A DNA stretch of 64,000 nucleotides, taken from Pseudorasbora parva (lineage: Eukaryota > Chordata > Actinopteri > Cypriniformes > Gobionidae). Below, one piece after another: positions 21,588 through 34,597 of this stretch. Numbering within the stretch: position 1 is the first letter of the stretch; every line of letters starts with the position of its first letter. The stretch covers positions 6,188,320 to 6,252,319 of the forward strand of contig NC_090179.1 in assembly GCF_024679245.1 (NCBI RefSeq). The letters are read 5' to 3'. The translations under genes and the position numbers were made by a program. The notes below the pieces were generated by a model that was not told the origin of the DNA, did no database searches, and saw only the letters and a program-made list of their open reading frames with translations.

Positions 21588-22045
21588 AGTGTCAACATTT
21601 TTTTTTTCATAGGCTACCCTCACTGGGGGCTAAGGCCCCCGTAAAATGAAAATCCTAGAAATGCCCCTGATATCAACAGCCGTCGTCAGCAGGGGCACTA
21701 ATACGATCACTTATATACTGCTACGTGCAACAACAAACAAAAACAAAAAACTGAGGAAGACGAGAGTACATTCACAGTGTTTGTTGCACACGGCTAGGGG
21801 TGAATGGCAGGATGATGGGCCATGATGGGATTTGGGAGAAAGTCCAGGGCTGTATTTTAGCCCCAGTCCGTCCCTGGGTTTAACTACTCATAGGACATTT
21901 AGGGGTAACGTGGAGGCAGGGTGGGGAGGTGCAATGACAGTAGTACAAGCTGTGCACACTCGGCACGCGTGCAAGGCAGATCTGGCCGCGCTGCTTATAG
22001 CAGGAGCAGAGGCAGCATGACAATGGGCAGAGGGGGCTATTATGC

Positions 22046-22048
<3 letters not shown>

Positions 22049-22124
<76 letters not shown>
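22049..22124. repeat. (AT)n microsatellite, unit 2
   Basis: About 75 bp, a few units longer than in unit 1. Confidence 0.95.
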
Positions 22125-22128
<4 letters not shown>

Positions 22129-22218
22129 GTGTAATAAATATAAAACTGACTACGCAACCTCCTTATTTAAGGCAGGAGGAGCCTTCCAAAAATAATGGGA
22201 TTATAAACAACAAATGTA

Positions 22219-22377
22219 GTTTGTCAATAATCACAATTTTATTGGTACAACACAAGCCATATCAAAAGGTTAAAACCAATTACAATTTGTGTCTGCAATA
22301 AGATTCATAGAATCGGGAAATGGCTCTCCTCGAGAATGCAAGAAGGGTCCGGCCTGCTCTTTTACACCGCCTACCAC
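22219..22377 (-). other. Possible 3'-terminal exon, unit 2
   Basis: Same acceptor, open frames and AATAAA as at 1105-1263. Confidence 0.28.
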
Positions 22378-22383
22378 CTGCAG

Positions 22384-23189
22384 AGGGAAAAAAAAGAAAC
22401 CCAGAGCATATACCACAAATAAGTAACCTTTAAAATCACCATTTATAGTGCCAACCTTCTAATGCACACCACACAGAAGTGCCACACACCACCCAGATCA
22501 ATTATTAGTATGATTGGATTAAACACATGTAGTAAATCAAAATCAAATATAACCAAAAAAGAAACTTAAATACACAAGAAACAGTGGCTGGTCTGCCCCT
22601 TTAACAGGAAAACAAATACACGCTAATACAAGTCAATGCAAAAAAAATAAAAAATAAATACAGAATAAACAAAAAACAAACAAAACATACTTTAGCGAAA
22701 GTCATTGCTGGCTAGTCTCCTCTCACATATTACGCATAATATATGTGCCCCATACATGGAACCTGAAATTTACCTGAGTGTTGCATTTTATAATTTAAAC
22801 ATTTGACTTTATGAAAATTCTATAATCCAAGATGACCACCATATGACATATGCAAATTAGATCCCTAAATAAACTTTGGTTCACCCAAGATTTCTAATTT
22901 ACATAAAGTCTTAAGATTAGCCTTTTGAAATTAATGTCAAAAACATTATAGAAAAAACTCAGATTCCTAAAGGGTTAAGTCAGTATAAATCAAATATACA
23001 GTGACTATTTAAGTTTGCTTAAGTAAATGAAGTATTTGAGAAGGACAAGTAAACTGAAATGGTAAGGGTAGCATGCCTCCCATAAAGTTAATGCATTGTC
23101 AGTAGGTGTTTGTGGCCATTTGAATGCATTTGACCACATCAGCAGTTACACTATGAAAGCAATCTGGAAGTGGTTGAAAGTATTTTAGA
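22384..23189. other. Spacer left of copy B, no gene seen
   Basis: Counterpart of 1270-2075 with essentially the same sequence as unit 1. Confidence 0.5.
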
Positions 23190-23259
23190 CCCCATTTACA
23201 CCGATCAGCATAAGCCACTATTTGGATCAGAGCAACCATTTCTCCAGGTGTAAATGGGG
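23190..23259. mobile_element. 70-bp mini inverted-repeat element, unit 2
   Basis: Same 13-bp inverted ends, 218 bp beyond the stop of copy B. Confidence 0.5.
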
Positions 23260-23432
23260 CTTAAGCAAGAACAAAGCAGAGCACGTCAATCAAAGATGAG
23301 GTCATGCAAACGCAGCACAAACAATACTTGAAACTTCCATGGGTCAAAGACTTCCCTGTAGACACTTGGTTACAAATCTTTAACCCCAACCTCCCCATAC
23401 ACAACAAAACTACTGAACTGGTTTTAGAAATA

Positions 23433-23438
23433 TTTATT
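23433..23438 (-). terminator. Polyadenylation signal, copy B
   Basis: AATAAA on the minus strand about 40 bp beyond the stop codon at 23477. Confidence 0.6.
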
Positions 23439-23476
23439 TTTTCAAAAGCAAACTCTTGAGTAGACAAAGTATGCAG

Positions 23477-26400
23477 CTATGACTTCACTTGTTGCAACAA
23501 CCTCAATATGCCTGGAGAGAGACGTTTGTTTTGAGTAGTCTGCAGAGGTGTTAAATCTTGGAAGTCAGGCTGGACAGACTGCAGACTCATAGCGTGAAGA
23601 GGTACATTGCTGGGCTGTCCCAGAGGTTTGGAACCAAGGCTAGATTGCTCTGGGATAGGAAAGACATGGAAACCAGGGCTCCGGAACACAGATTGGTAAC
23701 GGGCGTGCGCAGATGGCAGGCTACCTGACTGGACGACAGACTGGTAACGGACTTGGGCTGTTTGTTGCATGTTAGACTGGTCCACAAACTGTGAGGTGGC
23801 TTGTGCCAGCTTCAGGCCACTGGGCTGGGACAGAGACTGGTAACGGGCTTGGGCTGATGACAGGCTACCTGAGTGGACCACAGATTGGGAACTGGCTTGG
23901 GCAGGTTGTTGAGGTTTGGACTGGTCCACAGACAGTGAGCTGGCTTGTGCCACCTTCAGGCCACTGGGTTTAGATACAGACTGGTAGCGGACATGGGCTT
24001 GTTGTTGCATGTTAGACTGGTCCACAAACTGCGAGGTGGCTTGTGCCAGCTTCAGGCCACTGGGCTGGGACAGAGACTGGTAACGGGCTTGTGATGACTG
24101 CAGACTGCTGGGCTGAGATATGGACTGGTAGCGGGCTTGTGCTGACTGCAGACCACTAGGCTGGGATATGGACTGGTAACGGACTTGTGGCAGCTTCAGG
24201 CCACTGGGTTTAGATACAGACTGGTAGCGGGCTTGTGCTGACAGCAAGCCACTGGGCTTGGACACATACTGGTAAGGGGCTTGGGCTGATGACAGGCTAC
24301 CTGAGTGGGCCACAGATTGAAAACTTGCTAGGGCAGTTTGTTGAGGTTTGGACTGGTACACAGACGGTGAGCTGGCTTGTGCCACCTTCAGGCCACTGGG
24401 CTGGGATATGGACTGGTAACGGGCTTGTGCTGACTGCAGACTGCTGGGCAGAGATATGGACTGGTAACGGACTTGTGGCAGCTTCAGGCCACTGGGTTTA
24501 GATACAGACTGGTAGCGGGCTTGTGCTGACAGCAAGACACTGGGCTGGTCCACAGACTGGTAATGGGTTTGTGCTGACAGCAAGCCACTGGGCTTGGACA
24601 CATACTGGTAAGGGGCTTGGTCTGATGACAGGCTACCTGACTGGATCACAGATTGTGAGCTGGCTTGGGCTGGTTGTGTGCTGGACTGGTCCACAGGCTG
24701 TGAGCTGGCTTGGGTAGGTTGCTGTGTGCTGGACTGGTCCACAGACTGTGAGCTGCCTTGTACTAGCAGCATGCCACTAGGCTGGGACACAGATAGTGAG
24801 CTGTCTTGGGCCGGTTGTTGGGTGATGGACTGGTCCAGAGGGTGTGAGCTGACTTCTACTAGCAGCAGGCCACTGGGCTGGGACACAGATTGTGAGCTGT
24901 CTTGGGCTGGTTGTTGGGTGATGGACTGGTCCAGAGGCTGTGAACTGACTTCTAGCAGCGGGCCACTGGGCTGGGACACATACTGGTAAGGGGCTTGGGC
25001 TGATGACAGGCTACCTGACTGGACCTCAGATTGTGAGCTGTCTTGGGCTGGTTGTTGGGTGCTTGACTGATCCACAGACTGGGAGCTGGCTTGGTCTGGT
25101 TGTTGGGTGTTGGACTGGTCCACAGACTGGGAGCTGTCTTGTGCTAGCAGCAGGCCACTGGGCTGGTCCACAGACTGGTATTGGGCTTGGGCTGATGACA
25201 GGCTACCTGACTGGACCACAGATTGTGAGCTGTCTTGGGCTGGTTGTGTGCTGGAATGGTCCACAGGCTGGGAGCTGGCTTGGGCTGGTTGTTGGGTGCT
25301 GGATTGGTCCACAGACTGTGAGCTGCCTTGTACTAGCAGTAGGCCACTGGGCTTAGATACAGACTGGTAGCGGGCTTTTGCTGACAGCAAGCCACTGGGC
25401 CGAGACACATACTGGTAACGAGCTTGTGCCAGCTTCAGGCTACTGGGCTGGTCCACAGACTGGTAACGGGTATGTGCTGACAGCAGGCCACTCGGCTGGG
25501 ATATGGACTGGTAACGGGCTTCTGCAAGCTTCAGGCCACTGGGCTGGTCCACAGACTGGTAACGGGTTTGTGCTGACAGCAGGCCACTGGGCTGGGATAT
25601 GGACTGGTAACGGGCTTGTGCTGACTGCAGACTGCTGGGCTGAGATATGGACTGGTAACGGGCTTCTGCAAGCTTCAGGCCACTGGGCTGGTCCACAGAC
25701 TGGTAACGGGTTTGTGCTGACAGCAGGCCACTGGGCTGGGATATGGACTGGTAACGGGCTTGTGCAAACTTCAGGCCACTGGGCTTAAACACAGACTGGT
25801 AGCGGGCTTGTGCTGGCTGCAAGACACTGGGCTGGTCCACAGACTGGTAATGGGTTTGTGCTGACAGCATGCCACTGGGCTGGGATATGGACTGGTAACG
25901 GGCTTGTGCAAGCGTCAGGCCACTGGGCTTAAATACAGACTGGTAGCGGGCTTGTGCTGGCAGCAAGCCACTGGGCTGGGACACATACTGGTAACGGACT
26001 TGGGCTGACGACAGGCTACCTGACTGGACCACAGATTGTGAGCTGGCTTGGGCTGGTTGGTGGGTGTTGGACTGGTCCACAGGCTGTGAGCTGCCTTGTA
26101 CTAGCAGCAGGCCAATGGGCTGGGACACAGATTGTGAGCTGTCTTGGGCTGGTTGTTGGGTGCTAGACAGATCCATAGACTGGGAGCTGGCTTGGACTGG
26201 TTGTTGGGTGCTGGACTGGTCCACAGGCTGTGAGCTGCCTTGTACTAGCAGCAGGCCACTGGGCTGGGACACAGATTGTGAGCTGTCTTGGGCTGGTTGT
26301 TGGGTGCTAGACTGATCCACAGACTGGGAGCTGACTTGGGCTGGTTGTTGGGTGATGGACTGGTCTAGAGACTGTGAGCTGACTTGTGCTAGAGGTAGGC

Positions 26401-27511
26401 CACTGGACTGTTCCATGGAGTTTGAAATAACTTGCTCAGAGTTCTGGCTGCTTGCTTGACGTGATAGTTGGATGCTGGGCTGAGCCACAAGTTGGTTTAG
26501 TGCCTGTGCTTGTTGCACATCATTGGGCGGAACCATGGAACCATAGCCTGACTGCACTAGTTGCTGGCCACTGAGCAATGGCACAAGTCCAGACCCATAA
26601 CTGACTTGTCCTAATTGATAGTTGGGTTGTGAGGTCTCATTTATTTGCTGCAAAGCCTTGACATAGGTAGCACTTGGAAAATGGACTGGCCTGGTGTCAG
26701 AAAGCAAGTTGGCACCAAATTGAAGTCTACTTCTCTGAGGCTTTATAATGGGATGCGTTGCAGCCTGGTAGCGGACTTGCACTAATGGACCACTGGACTG
26801 GGAACCGTTCTGCAATAGTTGCTGGCTGCTAGATGCCACAGACTCATTACTGTGTACTACAGGCTGTTCTGCAGTTTGATAGTGGAGCTTTGCTGGCTCG
26901 GGTAGAGACTCACTGCTCATACTTGGGCCCACTGCAGTGGCCACAGAACCAGAAACAAGACTACCACTACCAGCCAAAGATAGAGATCCTTGAAGTTGGC
27001 TTCTAGCATCAGAGTCAGAACCAGGCTTATATAAATCAGTCACTGGTCCAAAACCAGAAGAGCCATTTTGAGGACTATAGCTTACACTGGTATAACCACC
27101 CTTAACTTCTTCAGCACTAGAAGTTAATTCCATGGAACTTTGAGGACTAATGGGACTTGGTACTTTAATGCCATACCAGGAACTGTAGGAACTTCGTGGT
27201 TTCACATCAGCCTGCATGGGAAAACCAGTACCAGCCCCATAGTATATGGGATAGCCACTCCTGACAAAGCCACTAACTAGAAAAGAGGGGGAAAAAAGGA
27301 GACAATTCAGACAGACATGGTATCAAACCTAAATTATATAACTTGCCTGGATAAATCTTACCACTTCCAATATGGCTACAGACACAAAGACTGAGAAGTG
27401 CCAGAGAAAAACTGTAAGAGAAAACACCACTTGTTAATGCCACTTGTTGACAAATGCCAGATACTACAATTTATCATCATACCTTAATAGTCGGCTAGTG
27501 GTACCCTCCAT
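23477..27511 (-). CDS. Secreted 16-residue-repeat protein, copy B (shortest)
   Basis: Same three-exon structure as copy A: exon 1 27483-27511, exon 2 27362-27411, exon 3 27276-23477, with all splice sites and the start context conserved. Predicted 1292 residues, 288 fewer than copy A, which is exactly 18 repeats of 16. The N-terminal region shares with C and D the changes SQLQG (SQLHG in A), SMDLSS (SVDLSS in A) and SQPIG (SQPSG in A). The C-terminal tail is unchanged. The frame is intact, so it is probably functional if any copy is. Confidence 0.85.
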
Positions 27512-27606
27512 GGCCAATCAGTAATACAACAACTTCCACCACCTCAATAAAACCACTACAAAAACATACTTGCAACCCAACACAGAATAGTGTTGCGGAA
27601 CAGGAC

Positions 27607-27684
27607 TTTTTATAGTGCCAGCAACTGCCATTTGCCAATCGGTTGTCATGGGAACATGTAGTATTTAATTATTTGGCTCAGGTG
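27607..27684 (-). promoter_or_regulatory. TATA promoter of copy B
   Basis: TATAAAAA at 27614-27607, inverted CCAAT at 27639-27635 and E-box CACCTG at 27684-27679. The downstream leader shares AGTGTTGCGG with unit 1. Confidence 0.55.
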
Positions 27685-27758
27685 TCACAACTCTGATCAT
27701 GACAACTAGAGCTTGCATTCATGATGATTGCTTTTTTTATACTATGATTACTGAACAG

Positions 27759-28647
27759 GGCCCGTATTTATCAAGATTCTCAAAGTGCTATTTTAGTCTT
27801 AAGGGCTGAGAATTCATGAAATTTACTCCTACTTTCAAACTTAAGAATAAAAGAAAGTTATCAAATTTCTTAAAGCTAAGAATCACTCTTACTCTCCCAG
27901 TTCTTTAAGACAGCTCGAGAGGTCTCTCAAGTGGTAAGGAGTTGCCAGTAGGGGCTTGAGATGGCGCTGAGGAGACAGAGACGAGCGCAAATCTTTCAAT
28001 AGAGGGAGAATGTGTTCGAAATGTTTGACGACAAATAGTTAATCAAACGGTATCGTGTGGAAAGAGCAGACATCATCTTTTTCAGCGCTGGTTCGAGTAA
28101 TTCAGCAAGCAGTAGCGATCGCTTCTTCCTCCTGCCATTTCGGTTTTCCTTTGGAATCCATGGTGGCTGATTATATATATAAAAAAATCTAGGCTATATA
28201 TAGGCAGGTCATTTAACAGCACACCAGTTTAAAAAATGTAATTAAATCGATGAAAACATGTTTATCTTTCATTTAAAATGTGTATATTTTAATGTATTCT
28301 CTTGAAAACTCTTTATTGTTAAATGTGTATTGGATGTAAACTCCTCTTAGGAATTTCACCATTCAATGTGAATTTATCTGAGAATATTCTTAAATAAGGA
28401 CATCTATTCAGTGATTGGTTCATGCTTATGACATCATCCAAAATTCCATTTGTGGCACAGCAAAGTGTCGTAAATCCACTCTAAGACTAGCACTTAAGAT
28501 TTAGTCCTACACTTTACTTAAAGTATGATTAGGATGCTTGATAACTAACTTTTAAGCGCAGCTTTGAGCCAAGAATTTTTTTACTCTTAAGTCAATTCTT
28601 AGCAGTGTTCTTGTGAGTAATTCTAAGATGTTTGATAAATACGGGCC
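27759..28647 (+). mobile_element. PIF/Harbinger-type element 1, unit 2
   Basis: Counterpart of 7509-8397 with the same CAG flanks. It reads FEMFDDK in the transposase remnant where unit 1 reads FEMCDDK. Confidence 0.72.
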
Positions 28648-28650
28648 CAG

Positions 28651-29579
28651 GGCCTGTATTTATCAAGCTTCTCAAAGTGCTATTTTAGTCTTAAGTGCTG
28701 AGAATTTATGAAATTTACTACTACTTTCAAACTTAAGTATAAAAGCAAGTTATCAAATTTCTTAAAGCTAAGAATCACTCTTACTCTCCCAGTTATTTGA
28801 GACAGCTCGAGAGGTCTCTCAAGTGGTTAGGAGTTGCCAGTAGGGGCTTGAGATGGCGCTGAGGAGACAGAGACGTGGGCAAATCTTTCAAGAGAGGGAG
28901 AATGTGTTCGAAATGTTTGACGACAAGCAGTTAATCGAACGGTATCGTTTGGACAGAGCAGGCATCATCTTTTTCAGCGCTGGTTAGTGTTGGGTTTTAT
29001 AATAAATATATAAACACCGCTGTTCGGCTAATTCAGCAAGCAGTAGCGATCGCTTCTTCCTCCTGCCAGTTCGGTTTTCTTTTGGAATCCATGGTGGCTG
29101 ATTATATTAAAAAAAATCTAGGCTATATATACGCGGGTCAGTTATCAGCACACCAGTGTAATAATTGTAATTAAGACATGGATGAAAACATGTTTATCTT
29201 TCATTTCAAATGTGTATATTATAATGTATTCTATTGAAAACTCTTTATTGTCAAAAGTGTGTTGGATGTAAACTCCTCTTAGGAACTTCACCATTCAATG
29301 TTAATTTATCTGAGAATATTCTTTACTAAGGACATCTTTTCAATGATTGGTTCATGCCTATGAAATCATCCAAAATCCAGTTTGTGGCACAGCAAAGTGT
29401 CGTAAATCAACTCTAAGACTGACACTTAAGATTTAGACTTGCACTTTACTTAAAGTATGATTGGGACGCTTGATAACTAACTTTTAAGCGCAGCTTTGAG
29501 CCAGGAATTTTGTTACTCTTAAGTCAATTCTTAGCAGTGTTCTTGTGAGTAATTCTAAGATGTTTGATAAATACGAGCC
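28651..29579 (+). mobile_element. PIF/Harbinger-type element 2, unit 2
   Basis: Counterpart of 8401-9329. It reads LIERYRLDR, against LIKRYRLDR in unit 1. Confidence 0.72.
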
Positions 29580-29582
29580 CAG

Positions 29583-31488
29583 AAGTGGAAAATATTGGTA
29601 AAAAAAACATGCATTTACACACAAACTGACCAGCAAATGCAACTTTCGGACGCCATCTTTTTCCTCAACTGTCACTGAATGGAAAGCACAGGATTATGGG
29701 ATACCAAAGGCAACGAAGGATACATGTATGCTGCCTTCAAAAATCGATCAGATGAAGGTCTCTCAGGAGAGAGGCAATGTTAAGGAGATTTAACCAATCA
29801 GTGACAAACTTATCGGTGACGTCAAAAGGACGCTAGGTGGCGAGCTAGAAACTTCCCGAACAGTCAAGCAGAGTTAAGAGAAGAACACACATCACATGTT
29901 CCTGTACACAAACTTCAAAGTTTACCTTCTGTGTGTGCGTTCATGATAAAATGTAAGTCTATTTACTTAAAGATGTTTGTTAGTATAGTAATCTGCAGTG
30001 TTACAGCAATGATTAGTGTAAATGATCGAATTGTTTATCTCCGTCGTATTCACGTCGTACTGACTGCCATAAATATAGCAGATACAGAGTTATTTAAGTT
30101 ACTTAAGTTGTTGATTTGTATTATATCATGCTTGTGGTTACCTAGTGCAATGTTAACACCTTTAATGGGTATCAAGTATACAATATTGGTCGTATATTTC
30201 CGTAATCCTGTCGATATATATGATGACTAAGCATTTACTCAGATACACGGATAATCCGCGATCCTCGTTATATGTAGTGATGGGCAGACCGAGGCTTCGT
30301 GAAGCACTGAAACAGTTGAAGCAAATGTGCAGAAGCTTCGAAACAACACCAGACACCTGTCTCCATGACGCCATCTAGTGGACACTTGCGTGTATTGCTC
30401 TGAAATAACCTTGACAGTGATCTACTGTTTGTAAACATAAAAATATATGTGTGCCACGCGCCATCTAGCGGCGAAGATTGGTAGTGCAGTCCAGACCCTG
30501 ATAATTGTATTGATTGCAGAATGTAGACATGTATATTACTTTTATGTATGTATATTGTAATTATTTATTGTAATATGTCATTCATTTGTTTATTTCAGAC
30601 CACACTCATGCTAATAGAAAGTAAAGACGAGTATTTTCAATCCTGTGATGTGTTTTGATTGAGACCCTGTGGCGAGCACAATCTCCTGATCAGCTGATTA
30701 GTACAAACTCCTTTACAGGCGAAGTGAAGCAAACAATAGATTCGGACATTGCTTGATGCCTTCCTGCCTTCAAATGTGTCCTCCGAAGGCAGCATTTTCC
30801 AGGTTTAGGACGCAGCCAAGATATCAGACCGATATACCCAGAGCTCTTCACCACACTTCGAAACTCTGTCTGAACCTCGCCAAAGAAAACTTCCTGGAGT
30901 CCGCGCAGCTGCGTCTCAGAGACTCCCGTCATGTAGCAACCAGCTAACGCTATCCAGGATCCGGGCAAAACCAACTATCCGTCCCTCTGAACACAACAAC
31001 TTACTACCATCCTAAGAGGAACCCATGCTCGTAGGAGCATTCAAATGCAAGTACATGACTCTTCATTCTGGCTAAACTGGTAAAAAACGTATATCTAAGC
31101 AAGCAAACTAAGGTTGACCTGGTAGTATATTGATTCTCAGGTTGTGGCTAAGAAATCATGTCTAAACAAGACATTCAATGAGACATTAGGACTTCACTCC
31201 TTTCCATTAATAAACATCCCTTTCCCATTTTTGAATGTGTGTTTTCGTTAGTTTGTGTGTTTAGAATAGTTCAATAAACTTGTGTTTACCTTTTTCATCT
31301 ATACAGGTGTCTTGGGCTATGTGTTTATAAATTACTGCCTTAAACTGATCAATTTTCTTACCTAAGCTCACAAACAGTGAACATAACATTTAAAATTTTA
31401 AACAAAATAAGTGTTAAATATTAATTTTGAATCATTTAATATGTATTATGGTTCCTTTCACTGTAATTCAATACCCCTTTGAGTTATT
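29583..31488. other. Right spacer of unit 2
   Basis: As in unit 1 but with a one-base shorter A-run near 29600, which changes the ORFs there and argues that they are not coding. Private variant GAGACCCTG near 30661. Confidence 0.4.
30275..30384. mobile_element. Possible hAT-type fragment, unit 2
   Basis: Counterpart of 10026-10135. Confidence 0.28.
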
Positions 31489-32009
31489 TGACCTGAATCA
31501 ATCCCTTACAATAGTAAATCTGGCAAAGACGACTGATTTCTTGGTAGAGGAAATTAAGTCGCTATCTGCAAGGGTCAAGAGTAACGAGAATAAGGTGTCG
31601 CAAATTGAGCAGGTGGCTCGGATGGATCAAGGCAAGTGTGATCAAGCCGAGATCTAAAGTAGGAGTTGAAATTTAAGGTTAAAAAACCTCAAAGAAACAG
31701 AAGGAGAAGATATCAGAACCAAAGAGCTCAAAATCCTAAAAATTCTTACTCCAGACGCGGTAGAAAAACGGAGTAATTCTTACTCCGTTTTTGCGTTGAC
31801 ACAATCCATAGAGTTGGACGTCCTGGGACGGGTCATCATCCAGTTCGCACTCCGGACCTACAGAGAGAAAGTCTGGAAAGCTGCGCGGGATCATCCTGCA
31901 CTCAAGGAATGAGGTGTTTGCCTTGCAGAGGATCTGACATTTGCAGAAAGACAACAGAGAATGTGCCTATGGCCAAGGGTAAAAGCGGCGAGAGAAAAGG
32001 GGAAGAGAC
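31489..32009 (+). pseudogene. L1-type LINE ORF1 fragment, unit 2
   Basis: Counterpart of 11240-11760 with the same stops. AGAGAATGTG near 31967 for AGAGAAAGTG changes Lys to Met. Confidence 0.62.
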
Positions 32010-32136
32010 AAGACAAGTTGCAAGGGTAAAAGACAAGTTGACGAATATCAAGATGAATACTGAAATAGGCTAACAATAACTAAATAGGCATTATTAAGGA
32101 CTGTGCTGGCTAGGCAGTCGAATTGAAATAATAAAT

Positions 32137-32173
32137 GTTCAAGAGTGGCTTGTGTGTCAAGCCACTCTTGAAC
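32137..32173. repeat. Perfect 16-bp hairpin, unit 2
   Basis: Both arms and loop identical to 11888-11924. Confidence 0.85.
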
Positions 32174-32519
32174 AACAGACAGCATCAGAAGCGTGTTGCC
32201 TGGGCTAAAGACAAAAAGGACTGCTGAGTGGGCCAAAGGTATGTTCTTTGATGAAAGTAAATTTTGCATTACCTTTGGAAATCAAGTTTTCTGGAGGAAG
32301 AGGAGAGGCACACAATCCTAGTTCCTTGAGCTCCAGTGTAAAGTTTCTAGAGTCAGTGATGGTTTGGGGTGTCATGTCAAATGCTGGTGTTGGTCAACTG
32401 TGTTTTCTTAGGTCCAAGGTCAATGCAGCCATATACCAGGAAGTTTTAGTGCACTTCATGCTTCCTGCTGCTGACCAACTTTATGGAGATGCAGATTTAA
32501 TCTGTAATAAGGTAAACCA
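32158..32519 (+). pseudogene. Tc1/mariner transposase fragment, unit 2
   Basis: Counterpart of 11909-12270; reads KVNAAIYQE, nearer the expected sequence than KVNAGIYQE in unit 1. Confidence 0.72.
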
Positions 32520-32579
32520 TGCCTTTGAGACTGGTATAATTGGGGTGGTAATTTTGTGTTAGTTAGTGCTGGCTTGCAA

Positions 32580-32616
32580 CCTCCTCCTCCTCCTCCTCCT
32601 CCTCCTCCTCCTCCTC
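32580..32616. repeat. (CCT)n microsatellite, unit 2
   Basis: About 12 triplets, the shortest of the four. Confidence 0.95.
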
Positions 32617-33308
32617 GAGAGAGAGAGAGACTTTTACGCTGGCTCTATCGGTAAAAGTGCAAACTATTCTTCAGTAAAATCTCTTCATTTGATTGATCAT
32701 CCTGACTCCTGGTCTTCCTTTCTACATATCTGGTCTCTGGGTCTAAACTGTTAGCCCAACAGAAGTTAAAGACGTTGGAAGTTTTTTTGGATCGAGTGTA
32801 CCATGTCTATGTATAATTTAATGTTTGGAAGTGAACATTTGGAAAAAAAAGTAGACCGTTTGTTTGCTTGCGTTTCAAATACTGGTTGTAGTTAGACAGA
32901 CTACCAAAGGTGGAACAGAAGAATTAGAAGCAACTGCCATTACAATAACTTCATATGAGAAACAATACAGAATGAACAAAACATACTTTATCATCTGATC
33001 GCAGAGAAAGAAACATTAGCACAATGCTTAACCAGTAATAACGGAACTGACACAACAATACACTCAATTTTCTAAAGTTTTTATTGAATTAACTGTTCCA
33101 TTGGAATATATTGAATAAATGTAAAGAGATGAACACATATGTCTTTATGTCACAAACACAAGTCTGCCAGGCATTCACGTGTGAATCGCTTCTGGGCATT
33201 TGTGGATTTCGAAACATTTCTTGCGTCAAACCGTCCAGACAAATCCACAGATAGGTGGACCAAGGTCAATGAAGACTGAAACTAAGACGAAAGCGATTCA
33301 TCAAAAAA
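32617..33308. other. Spacer from CCT tract to unit boundary, unit 2
   Basis: No gene seen. TTTGTGGATT near 33200, as in units 3 and 4, where unit 1 has TTTGAGGATT. Confidence 0.45.
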
Positions 33309-34050
33309 CATCATCCGGCCATTCGCCCCTAGCCGTGTGCAACAGACACTGTACTCTTTTTCTCTGTAAACCATATTTTTTTCTTCACTGACGAAAAAAG
33401 AAAAAACTATATCATTCTAAGCTTAGAGTTGTGGGGGGAAGAGACAGGGCAAGATAAAACCGAGAAAAAGAGAGATGTGGAGATAAGAAAGACAAATAAT
33501 CTACTGCCCAGTGATATGGTTTTCAAGCTGTTATCAATTTTTTTTGGCCTTCAAAACATCTTAAAATGCACATATGTAGATCATAGAAATAAAAATGTTC
33601 TCAGGGGAGCCTAGAGAACCGCCCTAAACCGCCCTAAAATTTGGGATTATAGATTATAAACCTGTCAACATTATTGGGTAATATTAATGCATGTAGGCTA
33701 CAATATGGCCATGCAATAAGGTATTAATATTAGCTTTATATGTAATTATTAACAGCCAATATCCTATGCGTATGAATGTTAGTAAGCTACTAGTTAATAG
33801 CACAATTTGGACCCTTAAGTGTCAACATTTTTTTTTTCATAGGCTACCCTCACTGGGGGCTAAGGCCCCCGTAAAATGAAAATCCTAGAAATGCCCCTGA
33901 TATCAACAGCCGTCGTCAGCAGGGGCACTAATACGATCACTTATATACTGCTACGTGCAACAACAAACAAAAAAAAAAAAAACTGAGGAAGACGAGAGTA
34001 CATTCACAGTGTCTGTTGCACACGGCTAGGGGTGAATGGAAGGATGATGG
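33309..34050. mobile_element. TIR-bounded element, unit 3
   Basis: Complete 742-bp copy, arms 33309-33352 and 34006-34050. The inner 34 bp of the arms differ at one position only. The interior carries the unit-3-only rewritten patch at about 33608-33640 and a longer A-run near 33970. Confidence 0.7.
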
Positions 34051-34277
34051 GCCATGATGGGATTTGGGAGAAAGTCCAGGGCTGTTTTTTAGCCCCATTC
34101 CGTCCCTGGGTTGAACTACTCATAGGACATTTAGGGGTAACGTGGAGGCAGGGTGGGGAGGTGCAATGACAGTAGTACAAGCTGTGCACACTCGGCATGC
34201 GTGCAAGGCAGATCTGGCCGCGCTGCTTATAGCAGGAGCAGAGGCAGCGTGACAATGGGCAGAGGGGGCTATTATGC

Positions 34278-34278
<1 letters not shown>

Positions 34279-34338
<60 letters not shown>
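34279..34338. repeat. (AT)n microsatellite, unit 3
   Basis: About 60 bp. Confidence 0.95.
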
Positions 34339-34342
<4 letters not shown>

Positions 34343-34432
34343 GTGTAATAAATATAAAACTGACTACGCAACCTCCTTATTTAAGGCAGGAGGAGCCTTC
34401 CAAAAATAATGGGATTATAAACAACAAATGTA

Positions 34433-34591
34433 GTTTGTCAATAATCACAATTTTATTGGTACAACACAAGCCATATCAAAAGGTTAAAACCAATTACAAT
34501 TTGTGTCTGCAATAAGATTCATAGAATCGGGAAATGGCTCTCCTCGAGAATGCAAGAAGGGTCCGGCCTGCTCTTTTACACCGCCTACCAC
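34433..34591 (-). other. Possible 3'-terminal exon, unit 3
   Basis: Counterpart of 1105-1263; acceptor and AATAAA intact. Confidence 0.28.
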
Positions 34592-34597
34592 CTGCAG

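Larger units (their letters stand above)
13064..21818. mobile_element. TIR-bounded element, unit 2, split by the LTR retrotransposon
   Basis: Left arm 13064-13107, right arm 21774-21818. The gypsy element entered at the AGTG of CTTAAGTGTCAAC. Removing it and one AGTG gives the same interior as unit 1, so the LTR element is nested and younger. Confidence 0.7.
13086..33330. repeat. Tandem segmental duplication, unit 2
   Basis: Second copy, 20.2 kb long only because it carries an 8.0-kb LTR retrotransposon. Without the element and its 4-bp target duplication it is about 12.2 kb, the shortest unit. The shortfall against unit 1 (about 863 bp) is almost exactly the 864 bp (18 x 48) missing from its repeat gene. 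Confidence 0.93.
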
